Shown here: in pieces, positions 25,434 to 33,498 of the stretch
Position numbering within the stretch: position 1 is the first letter of the stretch
Layout of the letters: each line of letters begins with the position of its first letter
DNA from: Fervidibacter sinensis
GTDB taxonomy: Bacteria; Armatimonadota; Fervidibacteria; Fervidibacterales; Fervidibacteraceae
Length of the DNA: 64,000 nt
Assembly: GCA_032161045.1 (NCBI GenBank)
Contig: JAVHTH010000001.1
Strand: one strand, 5' to 3'
Notes under the pieces: generated by a model
The model's input: only the letters and a program-made list of their open reading frames with translations
Told to the model about the DNA's origin: nothing
Database searches by the model: none
Translations under genes and position numbers: made by a program

Positions 25434-26513
25434 ATGCAACTGTCGGCAGGAAAGTGGCAACGGCTTCGTTCGCTAACGGACGAACAAGGACGCTTCAAAA
25501 TGATGGCGATTGACCAACGAGACTCAATGAGGGAAGCGATTCGCAAAAAATTGGGCGACATACCGAGCGATGAAATGTTCAAGCATGTGGCGAGGGTGAA
25601 AGAATTAGTCACCAAGCACCTTGCCCGCTACTCAACTGCAACTTTGACTGACCCAGTTTACGGTTACCCCTATTCAATCCAACACTTGCCCCCTCGCGTC
25701 GGTTTGCTGCTCGCATATGAAGAATCGCCACCTCAACGAGTTGAGGTTAACGGCAAGAGGGAGCGAAGGGCTATTTTGATTGAAGGTTGGTCTGTTGAGA
25801 AAGCGCTTAAGGCAGGTGCAGATGCTGTCAAGTTGCTCATCCACTATCGCCCTGATGCCTCTGAAGAGACTTGCCGCCATCAGCAGGAAATCGTCCGCAA
25901 AGTTGGTGAGGAATGCGCCAAGTATGATGTGCCCTTCCTATTGGAGTTCACCGGCTACGACTTGGTCCCCGGCGAAACGAAGACCCCAGAGTATGCTAAA
26001 AAGAAACCTTGGGTCGTCATTGAAAGCGTCAAGGAATTCAGCAAGCCCGAATATGGCGTTGACATCCTCAAGGTTGAGTTCCCTGCAGATTTGAAGTTCG
26101 TCAAGGAATTCGCCAACGGTGCTTTTGATGGGCAAGAGCGCCCTGCAGTTTATACCCTAAAGGAAGTTGAGCAGTTCTGTAAGGAACTCAACGATGCTGC
26201 AGGTGCACCTTGGGTCATTTTGAGCGCGGGCGTTGACATTGAGGAGTTCCTCATCCAAGTTGAAATGGCTTGTGAGGCTGGCGCAAGCGGCTTCCTCTGC
26301 GGTCGCGCAATCTGGAAAGGCGTCCTTGACTACTTCCCAGACGAGGCTAAGATGGAAGAGTGGCTATCAACAGTCGGAGCCTATAACTTCATTCGGGCTA
26401 ATGCCTACGCCGAAAAAGCACGACCTTGGTATGAGCATCCAAAGTTCGGCGGCAAGTGCAATGTTGAACTTAAAGGCAAATCGCCCAACTGGTATGCCGA
26501 ATACGGTTCATGA
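25434..26513 (+). CDS. Tagatose-1,6-bisphosphate aldolase-like (LacD family)
   Basis: The 359-residue protein fits the LacD/class I aldolase family along its length: MMAIDQRDSMREA near the N-terminus, EGWSVEKALKAGADAVKLL, FLLEFTGYDLVPG, and DILKVEFPADLKFV, where the Lys matches the Schiff-base lysine region. LacD cleaves tagatose 1,6-bisphosphate to glyceraldehyde 3-phosphate and dihydroxyacetone phosphate. Lactose/galactose pathway genes are absent nearby, so another ketose bisphosphate may be the substrate. GGAGGTGAT, with best spacing to ATG 25434, favours this start over two in-frame starts at 25416 and 25425. Confidence 0.87.
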   Translation: MQLSAGKWQRLRSLTDEQGRFKMMAIDQRDSMREAIRKKLGDIPSDEMFKHVARVKELVTKHLARYSTATLTDPVYGYPYSIQHLPPRVGLLLAYEESPPQRVEVNGKRERRAILIEGWSVEKALKAGADAVKLLIHYRPDASEETCRHQQEIVRKVGEECAKYDVPFLLEFTGYDLVPGETKTPEYAKKKPWVVIESVKEFSKPEYGVDILKVEFPADLKFVKEFANGAFDGQERPAVYTLKEVEQFCKELNDAAGAPWVILSAGVDIEEFLIQVEMACEAGASGFLCGRAIWKGVLDYFPDEAKMEEWLSTVGAYNFIRANAYAEKARPWYEHPKFGGKCNVELKGKSPNWYAEYGS

Positions 26514-26528
26514 CGGTTAGCAGAGAAG

Positions 26529-26571
26529 CGGGGACGAAGGTGAAAAATTGTCAAGCCTTCGTTCCCGTTTT
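26529..26571. terminator. Bidirectional terminator between the aldolase and purM genes
   Basis: CGGGGACGAAGG (26529-26540) pairs with CCTTCGTTCCCG (26556-26567) with one G-T pair, 15-base loop, followed by TTTT. The two genes converge here. Confidence 0.65.
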
Positions 26572-26576
26572 ACTTT

Positions 26577-27644
26577 TCAACCCAATGGCACTAAAGTCAA
26601 GTTGCGCTCCAGTATCCTTACCTTTCGCTCCCCAATTTCTCCGATATGCCCGATGACCCGCGCCCCTTCGCCTTTTGATTGCAAAATGTTAACCGCTTTG
26701 TCAGCATCTTCAGGGGCGACAACAACACAGAACCCGATGCCCATGTTGAATGTCGCGAACATTTCGGCATCGGGCACTTGCCCCAATTTTTGAATCAACG
26801 CAAAAATCGGCGGAGTTTCTGGCAGCGAATCAATCACGAACTCGCACGGAGTTTGAACTCGCAAGAGGTTCAAAAAACCTCCGCCCGTTATGTGCACCAA
26901 AGCCTTGACGGAAACTTGTTCCATCAACTCAAGAACGGGCTTGACATAAATTCTCGTTGGCTTGAGCAATTCTTCACCAACGGTGCAGCCGAATTCCGGC
27001 ACAAATTGGGTTGGTGACCATTTTGCGATGTCAAAGAAAATTCGCCGGGCAAGTGTTAAACCGTTGCTGTGGATTCCATTGCTTGAGAGTCCGATGATGA
27101 CATCGCCTTTTTGCAAACTTTGCCCGACCACAATTCGCTGCGGATGAACGAATCCGACACAAGTGCCGACCAAATCAAACCCCTTCCCTTCCTCAACGCC
27201 CCTTATCATTTCGCGAATTTGAGCCAACTCGCCGCCAACAATTGCGACACTCGCTTGCTTTGCGCCTTCCGAAAGCCCGCGGGCGATTTGCTCAACGACA
27301 TCGGGGTTGAGTTTTTCAACCGCAAGGTAGTCAACGAAAATTGCCGGTGTGGCGCCAACGCATAAAACATCGTTGACATTCATCGCCACGCAGTCAATCC
27401 CGACAGTGTCATATTTGTCAAGCATCTCGGCGACTAAAAGTTTTGTGCCTACCCCGTCGGTTGAAATGGCAACGGCGAGTTCGTCAGTAATTTGAACTAC
27501 TGCAGCGAAGTAGCCAATGCCAAGTGATAACTTTCCAATGGGCAAAAAGTCTGCTGTCGGCTTCAAGAGCGCAGTCAGCCGCCTCAACGCTTCCGGCTCA
27601 CTGCGAACATCAACACCCGCTTCTTGGTAAGTCATTGGCTTCAA
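26577..27644 (-). CDS. purM: Phosphoribosylformylglycinamidine cyclo-ligase (AIR synthetase)
   Basis: The 355-residue protein catalyses the fifth step of purine synthesis, closing FGAM to AIR with ATP. It has TYQEAGVDV at the N-terminus, STDGVGTKLLVA, DCVAMNVNDVLCVGATP, VGGELAQ, SSNGIHSNGLTLARR and HITGGGFLNLLR, all PurM hallmarks. AAGGAGGTG lies 10 bases before a TTG at 27644 and 17 bases before the ATG at 27635; spacing favours the TTG, but the ATG cannot be excluded. No other pur gene is adjacent. Confidence 0.96.
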   Translation of the reverse strand: MKPMTYQEAGVDVRSEPEALRRLTALLKPTADFLPIGKLSLGIGYFAAVVQITDELAVAISTDGVGTKLLVAEMLDKYDTVGIDCVAMNVNDVLCVGATPAIFVDYLAVEKLNPDVVEQIARGLSEGAKQASVAIVGGELAQIREMIRGVEEGKGFDLVGTCVGFVHPQRIVVGQSLQKGDVIIGLSSNGIHSNGLTLARRIFFDIAKWSPTQFVPEFGCTVGEELLKPTRIYVKPVLELMEQVSVKALVHITGGGFLNLLRVQTPCEFVIDSLPETPPIFALIQKLGQVPDAEMFATFNMGIGFCVVVAPEDADKAVNILQSKGEGARVIGHIGEIGERKVRILERNLTLVPLG

Positions 27645-27739
27645 CGACCTTGCACCTCCTTAACATGTGGCGCAAATTGTCAAGTTTGCAATTTACTCAT
27701 CACTTGCCCCAAACCAATTTGCCAAATTCACTGAGCAAC

Positions 27740-29380
27740 TCATACTTTCGCTCCCAAGTCGTATACATGAAGCCAACCACTTGACCGGGGCGAGGGACGG
27801 GAAATGGTTTGAGCGAGTTCAAGCCATCCCTTGACTTCGTCAAGGTTAGGTGCGTCGTAATAACAAGCGATCAAAACTCGGAACCCCTGTTCAACAAAGA
27901 ACCTCAAACTTTTCTCTCGCGGTGCTCCTCCCCAAACGGCGATGATCAAGTCTTTCGGCACGAAATTCCACGAACCGGTGAAATCGCCATCAACGAGGTA
28001 GTAGTTCGGGCGAGCGTTGTGGTTGGGGTCAAGCATGTCCGACCAGACATAAACTTCAGTCTTTGGGTTGTGCTTCCTCAATGCCCGCACTTGGCGGGTG
28101 ATGCATTCGCCCAGAAGTTGAGCCATGTTTTTGCCTTCACAAGCCTTGCAGGTTCCTCCCATGCGAACCTCATCCATGTTCAGCAAAACTTTGCGGTATC
28201 GCACCCGTTCCCAAAGCAACTTCGCTTCGTGCTCAAAAATCTCGTAAACCTCAGGCTCGCCCATGCAGACGGTCACTTGACTTTCGTAAATCAGCATCGG
28301 GTGATACCAACTGACGCGCAATCGTTGTCCTTCCTTAATGCGGCTTCCCGGCAAAATCTTAATAGTCGGTGCCGGTCGGTCAAAGTTCGTCCAAAGGTGA
28401 AAGTTCGGGTCAACGAGTGGGGCATAGTCTTTGCCTTCCTCGTAAACAACGCTCCCATCCTCGCTCTTGACAACAACTGGGGTGCCGGGACGACGCAGGA
28501 CATTGAGCGGACCGAGTTCCTCAATCGTCCAGTCATCAAGCCAAAACTTGCCTGAGCGGGCGCCCCAAACCCCAGCGTAAACGCGGACCCGCTCGTTGTT
28601 GAGGCTGTTGAAAATCATCGTGACTTTAACCCAATCGCTTGTCGGCGGGACATTGAAAGTTCTTGGAGCCAAATCTCGGTCGCCGGCGAGCACTAATAGC
28701 CTAAAACAACCTCGCGGCTGCAAATTTTCGGTCTTAACCCACACGCTCATCCTATAACACCTGAATGGCTTGACAGAAATTTCCTGCATGATTCGTCCAT
28801 GCCCATGTGGGTTGGCGGTGAAGTTTTCAAACCTGACCGAAGCGTTTCCACTGCGCTTGACTTGAGTGTCAACGAAACTGACTTCGCCCGGTTGGTCGTG
28901 GAAAGCAAAGCCTTTTAACCTGTTGCCTTCAAACTCTTCAAAGCCTCCGTTGACAATTTGCACCGGTGGGTCGGGGACAAGGAAGGCTTCGTTGCCCTTG
29001 ACAACAAACAATGCATCCTTGACAGGCAAACCTTCAGCCAAGTTGCGGTTGTGAGTCAAAATTCCGCCGCCGTAACCGATGGAGAAAACAGCGGGAATGA
29101 GTTCAAGCCCCAACCTTTCGCAAGCGCGCTTGATTTCTTCAAGTCGCCGAAAATACGCTTCGTCGCGTTTACAAAGGCTGTCAAGTCCGGCGGACAGGAC
29201 TGCACCGTTGTAGCCATGTTTTGCCGCTGTTTCCAACACGGAGACGATTTGCGGCACATCCTCGTCGCGCCCCAAACCCCAACCGAAAATCCAAACGAAC
29301 CTGTCGCGAAACTTCGCAGGTTGAACCGCCGCCAAACCGAACAAAACCGCCACCAAAACTACAATAACCATGCCTCGCAT
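27740..29380 (-). CDS. Secreted GH20-like TIM-barrel protein with an inserted carbohydrate-binding-like domain
   Basis: The 546-residue protein has a signal peptide (RGMVIVVLVAVLFGLAAVQ). The N-terminal part (about 25-140) and the C-terminal part (about 350-530) look like two halves of a TIM barrel; between them lies a jelly-roll domain of about 150 residues (PVQIVNGGFEEFEGNRLKGF, then VSVWVKTENL-like text) of the CBM4/9 kind. After the insert, LLNMDEVRMGG has the adjacent Asp-Glu pair typical of GH20 hexosaminidases. Activity and substrate are not established. AGGGTGA precedes the ATG. The gene is alone between purM and nuoG. Confidence 0.68.
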   Translation of the reverse strand: MRGMVIVVLVAVLFGLAAVQPAKFRDRFVWIFGWGLGRDEDVPQIVSVLETAAKHGYNGAVLSAGLDSLCKRDEAYFRRLEEIKRACERLGLELIPAVFSIGYGGGILTHNRNLAEGLPVKDALFVVKGNEAFLVPDPPVQIVNGGFEEFEGNRLKGFAFHDQPGEVSFVDTQVKRSGNASVRFENFTANPHGHGRIMQEISVKPFRCYRMSVWVKTENLQPRGCFRLLVLAGDRDLAPRTFNVPPTSDWVKVTMIFNSLNNERVRVYAGVWGARSGKFWLDDWTIEELGPLNVLRRPGTPVVVKSEDGSVVYEEGKDYAPLVDPNFHLWTNFDRPAPTIKILPGSRIKEGQRLRVSWYHPMLIYESQVTVCMGEPEVYEIFEHEAKLLWERVRYRKVLLNMDEVRMGGTCKACEGKNMAQLLGECITRQVRALRKHNPKTEVYVWSDMLDPNHNARPNYYLVDGDFTGSWNFVPKDLIIAVWGGAPREKSLRFFVEQGFRVLIACYYDAPNLDEVKGWLELAQTISRPSPRSSGWLHVYDLGAKV

Positions 29381-29420
29381 GCTTTATCACCCTGCTAAAA
29401 TGGTGATGCAAACAATTTGT

Positions 29421-29610
29421 CGGGGTAAGCGTTACCTCGGGAGGGCGAGGCTCCTGCCGAGCCGAAACATTGGAAGGTTGGTTTTCTGCTCAACCGAAAA
29501 ATCGGCTTGATGTAGGGCGCGGTTTTACACCGCGCCGAAAAAAATTTTGTCGGCAGGGTATGAAACCCTGCCCTACAAAGGGAAATTCGCACGCCAGAGG
29601 GCATGCCCTC
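29421..29610. repeat. Intergenic hairpin cluster, nested
   Basis: The gap of 261 bases before nuoG's end holds four inverted repeats: CGGGGTAA/TTACCTCG (29421-29439), GGCGCGGT/ACCGCGCC (29516-29536), GGCAGGGT/ACCCTGCC (29552-29572) and the 14-base palindrome GAGGGCATGCCCTC (29597-29610). TGTAGGG (29511) and CCCTACA (29571) bracket the middle two, so they could also fold as one larger structure. They belong to the same family as those near 3.2, 35.6, 39.3 and 46 kb. Confidence 0.75.
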
Positions 29611-29641
29611 CGAAAAAGTGCACCCCTGAAAAACCTTCTGT

Positions 29642-31933
29642 TCACTTCCTCACCAACCCGCTCAATGCTCGCAAATTTTCCAACTCATTTAGCACCGCTC
29701 TCGGCGTCGGATAATTGATGGGTTTGCCTAAGCGCTCAGATAATGCCATCAAAACTCGTGCCAATGATCTCACACCTGATGGCGGTTCAACCGCGCGCCT
29801 GACAATTTGCACTGTCCCTGCCCAGTTCGTGTAACTTCCGTTCTTTTCGTAAAATGTCAAGTCGGGCAAAACAAGCCATGCCCGTTCTGCAAGTTTCGTT
29901 CTAACGGAAGCACTGACAATCAGTTTCGGGACATTGGCAAGTGGGTCAACGACATCTTCGGGCAAGTCGTAAACGGGTGATGGGTCAATCACCCATGCAA
30001 CTTGCAACTTTCCTTCCTTTGCTCCTTCCAAAGCGCTTTTTGCATCGTAGCCTTTTTGCGGCGGATTTCCATCACCCCAAAGCCGCTGTAACACTAACCA
30101 CATCGCTTCATCGCCGACAGGTCGCAATCCGGGCAAGTAATCAGGTGTCAATCCTGCTTCCATGCAACCTCGTTCGTTGGCATAGTGAAGGGCGTAGCAA
30201 ACTGCATCCCAATCGGGCTTGACAAATTTTTGGCGCAACTTAGCCACAGTTTCGGGTGAAATGGGTTGTGGGTCAACGCTTGAAGCGCAAATGACGACTG
30301 GGCGTTCCGCTTGGCTTAATGCTTGTGCAATTTCGGCGATTTCGCTCGGCTCAATTCCAAAACCCCTCGCTGCTTCTTCGTTCACTGCCCCGTCAATCGC
30401 TTCAACCAACAACTGCGCAATTTTGTCCAGTCCCTGTTCCTTAGTCTCAGGTCCCTCAATCCACTTCCACGCCCACCGCTTCATTCTCGGCTTATCTTCG
30501 CTCACACCGACAACGACCAATTTCGCCCCCCGCTTCTTGACTGCTTGCAAAATCCAAAGCCAAGCAATTGGCAAGTGCCGATAAATGTTGCACCCGAGCA
30601 CGAGAGCGAAGTCGGTTTTTTGGAGGGCATAGACATCAACGCCTAATCCGACCTTGCCACCTCGCTGGACCAATTCACTGACCAAAGGGTCGCGACCGAA
30701 GAAATCAACATTCCCCGAACCAATGACGCTTCTCGCAAATCTTTGGAACAAATACGCTTCCTCGTTCGTCATCGCTGCGTTGCCCAAGAAGGCGACTTCC
30801 GTGCGATGTGCGGAGTGCGAAGTGCGGAGTAACTCAGCGAGAGTGTCAAATGCTCGTTCCCAACCAATCTCCTGAAGTTCACCGTTAATTCGCATTAGCG
30901 GCAAGACAATTCTCTGTTCAATGTGTGGGTGCTTTTGTTCAAACCGACCGATGTCGCATATCCAAAGGTCGTTGACGCGCAAATTTTCGCCTGCGGGGAC
31001 GAACCTAACGGGATGGTTGAACCTGCAATCGGCGAAGATGCTACAGTGGATTGGGCATTTGGGGCAAACTGTTTCGGTCCTCTTTAACTCCCAAGGTCTT
31101 GCGGCAAATCGGTAATGCAAACTCGTCAACGCTCCAACGGGACAAATGTCAATGACATTGCCCGAAAAGATGTTGTCAAGTTCCTCGCCTTCGGCGACGG
31201 CAATGTAACTGTGCCAACCTCGCTCAACCTGTTCAAGTTGCTTTTCGCCGACAATTTCGTCGCAAAAGCGGATGCACCGTTTGCACATTATGCACCGTTC
31301 TCTATCAAGGGCGATGTGCGGGCTAATTGCGATGGGCTTGACAAAAGTTCGCTTTTGTTCGGTGAAACGCGAATACGGGCGACCTTGGACGAAAGCGGCG
31401 TTTTGCAAAGGGCACTCGCCGCCTCGGTCACAAACGGGGCAGTCAAGCGGGTGGTTAATGAGCAAAAACTCCATAACAGCCCTTCGCGCTGCTTCCGCCG
31501 CTTCGCTCTTAACCTTGACAACCATGCCGTCGCTGACAGTCATGGTGCATGAAGGTTGTGGTTTCGGCATCCATTGGATTATCGGGTTACCTTGCTCGTC
31601 GGTTGCGATTGAACCATCGGGATTTCGGCGCGGCAAGCCAACTTCAACCAAACATTGTCGGCAAACCCCAACGGGCTCAAGGCGAGGGTGATAGCAAAAG
31701 TGCGGTATGTCAATGCCAAGCATTTTCGCAGCCTCAATAATCAGTGTCCCTTCCGGCACTTCAATGGTTTGACCATCAATAGTCACGCGAACTTTTCTTG
31801 CGTCGGGTTGGATTTCCCGTCTCCGCAACCCGACAGTCGTGCCTGCTAAAATGTTGACGGGAATTTCCTTTTCCAAAGGCACTTTGCCCCAAAACATCTT
31901 GACAAGTTCGTCCCAAGTTATGTAGCCAGCCAT
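29642..31933 (-). CDS. nuoG: NADH-quinone oxidoreductase subunit G
   Basis: The 763-residue iron-sulfur protein is the large peripheral-arm subunit of complex I. It carries the plant-ferredoxin-like [2Fe-2S] site (Cys80, Cys91, Cys94 and a later Cys in PSCTMTV), the HxxxCxxC site in HPLDCPVCDRGGECPLQ, a [4Fe-4S] site (CIMCKRCIRFC), an extra cluster site (CPKCPIHC), and a C-terminal molybdopterin-oxidoreductase-like domain without evident cofactor residues. It has about 45 residues before the ferredoxin domain. GAGGTGA precedes ATG 31933; an earlier in-frame start is less likely. Unlike most bacteria, no other nuo gene is adjacent. Confidence 0.93.
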   Translation of the reverse strand: MAGYITWDELVKMFWGKVPLEKEIPVNILAGTTVGLRRREIQPDARKVRVTIDGQTIEVPEGTLIIEAAKMLGIDIPHFCYHPRLEPVGVCRQCLVEVGLPRRNPDGSIATDEQGNPIIQWMPKPQPSCTMTVSDGMVVKVKSEAAEAARRAVMEFLLINHPLDCPVCDRGGECPLQNAAFVQGRPYSRFTEQKRTFVKPIAISPHIALDRERCIMCKRCIRFCDEIVGEKQLEQVERGWHSYIAVAEGEELDNIFSGNVIDICPVGALTSLHYRFAARPWELKRTETVCPKCPIHCSIFADCRFNHPVRFVPAGENLRVNDLWICDIGRFEQKHPHIEQRIVLPLMRINGELQEIGWERAFDTLAELLRTSHSAHRTEVAFLGNAAMTNEEAYLFQRFARSVIGSGNVDFFGRDPLVSELVQRGGKVGLGVDVYALQKTDFALVLGCNIYRHLPIAWLWILQAVKKRGAKLVVVGVSEDKPRMKRWAWKWIEGPETKEQGLDKIAQLLVEAIDGAVNEEAARGFGIEPSEIAEIAQALSQAERPVVICASSVDPQPISPETVAKLRQKFVKPDWDAVCYALHYANERGCMEAGLTPDYLPGLRPVGDEAMWLVLQRLWGDGNPPQKGYDAKSALEGAKEGKLQVAWVIDPSPVYDLPEDVVDPLANVPKLIVSASVRTKLAERAWLVLPDLTFYEKNGSYTNWAGTVQIVRRAVEPPSGVRSLARVLMALSERLGKPINYPTPRAVLNELENLRALSGLVRK

Positions 31934-32189
31934 ATCGGTCACCTCGTTCCTTCGTTCGCGAAATTGCACTGAGTCCCGTCAAGCGATTTGGTGTCGGTTT
32001 GGACTGCCATCTTGTCAATCGCGCTTCTGAGTGCTCTCTCAAGCGACAATAATTCTGCCAAAATTTTGCGATGGGTTGGTGTGTTTTGATTTTGAGCGCA
32101 CTCAATTTCGTCCACTCTTTTGGTGGTTCAAGCCGACAAAAACTTTGCTGCCGAGCAGGCAGCATAATAACACGCAACGGGTGGGTGAG

Positions 32190-33410
32190 ATGAACATGAT
32201 GCTCGGCGTCGGAAAAGCCGTCGTTACGCCGCCTTTGGGAACGCCCCTTGCGGGTTTTGTTCACCGCCAGAATCAAGGTGCAACGGAAGTTCTGGACGAT
32301 TTGGAAGTTAGGGCATTTTGGCTACAAGATGAGCGAGATGAGAGCAAAACGGTGGTGATCGTCACTGCTGACATTATTGGCTTCGGTCCGTCGTTGGTCT
32401 CAAAGTTGCGAGCGGAAATGCGAAAGCGTTTTGAATTGTCACCAAGACGACTGCTACTCGCTGCCAGCCACACTCACTCCGGTCCGCAAACTTGCGAGAA
32501 CATGGTTGGGACAGGTGATTTCATCCCCGAAGTCGTTGAGATGGTGGGCGATGGAATTTTGGAGGCGATTGACGAGGCGCACCAAAAACTTCTTCCCGTT
32601 GAAGTGGTTGCGGGGCGCGGTCGCTGTGAAGGTTACGCTGTCAACCGCAGGCTCTTTCGCGATGGTGTTTGTTTATTCGCCCCAAATCCCGATGGCGTCC
32701 GCGACGATGAAGTGACTGTCGTTGCCTTTCGTGATGCTAAGAGCGAAGAGGTTATTGCTGTGCTCTTTCACTTCACTTGCCATCCAACGGTAATGGGAGA
32801 CCTACGCATTACAGCCGATTACCCGGGAGCGGCTCGGAGGTTTATTGAACGAACGCTCAATTGCGCTGCCGGGTTCTTGCCGGGTTGTTTCGGCGATGTG
32901 CGCCCAAATTGCACATTCATCGGTGGGACGAAATTCCGTCGCGGTGAACCTGAGGATGTGGCGATTTTTGGTGAGGCATTAGGGCGAGAGGTCGTTCGTG
33001 TAGTTCAAAACGGTTTGGTGAAAGTCAATCCAAGCCTTAATGCCCAAATGGTGAGGGCTGATTTGCCTTTCGCAAGATTGCCTGACGGTTCGCTCCCCGA
33101 ACCGCCGACTTGCCCATTGACAATTCAACGCATAGACATAGCCCGCGAAATAACGCTCATCGCTATGAGCGGGGAAATTTGTTGCGACTACGGCTTGTTC
33201 ATCAAGCAGTTGGACCGCTCCCGTTTCCTCATTCCAATGGGTTACTGCAATGGCTTAATGGGCTACATTTGCCCCAGCAAATATTTTGAAGAAGGAGGCT
33301 ACGAGCCTTTTGATTCCGTCAAGTTTTTCGGACTACCTGCACCGTTCAGCCCGGAAATTGAAAGGGTCATTAAAGGGGCAGCATTGGAACTGTTGAAAGC
33401 AACGGGATAA
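32190..33410 (+). CDS. Neutral/alkaline ceramidase-like protein
   Basis: The 406-residue protein matches the N-terminal catalytic domain of neutral/alkaline ceramidases: GKAVVTPPLGTPLAGF, then SHTHSGPQ, where the His residues bind zinc, and later FHFTCHPTVMG. The usual C-terminal beta domain is missing. Such short forms are widespread in Planctomycetes and Armatimonadota; their substrate is unknown and need not be ceramide. No signal peptide is seen. The best start is ATG 32190 or ATG 32196, both after GGTGGGTGAG; an in-frame extension back to 32031 lacks family similarity. Confidence 0.78.
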   Translation: MNMMLGVGKAVVTPPLGTPLAGFVHRQNQGATEVLDDLEVRAFWLQDERDESKTVVIVTADIIGFGPSLVSKLRAEMRKRFELSPRRLLLAASHTHSGPQTCENMVGTGDFIPEVVEMVGDGILEAIDEAHQKLLPVEVVAGRGRCEGYAVNRRLFRDGVCLFAPNPDGVRDDEVTVVAFRDAKSEEVIAVLFHFTCHPTVMGDLRITADYPGAARRFIERTLNCAAGFLPGCFGDVRPNCTFIGGTKFRRGEPEDVAIFGEALGREVVRVVQNGLVKVNPSLNAQMVRADLPFARLPDGSLPEPPTCPLTIQRIDIAREITLIAMSGEICCDYGLFIKQLDRSRFLIPMGYCNGLMGYICPSKYFEEGGYEPFDSVKFFGLPAPFSPEIERVIKGAALELLKATG

Positions 33411-33498
33411 TTTCCCGGGGAAGTGTGCCTGCAAGAGCCGGAAATTTCGGCAACAAAGGCAGCATTTCTCCATGACAAGCGGCGAGGGGCATGGGAAG

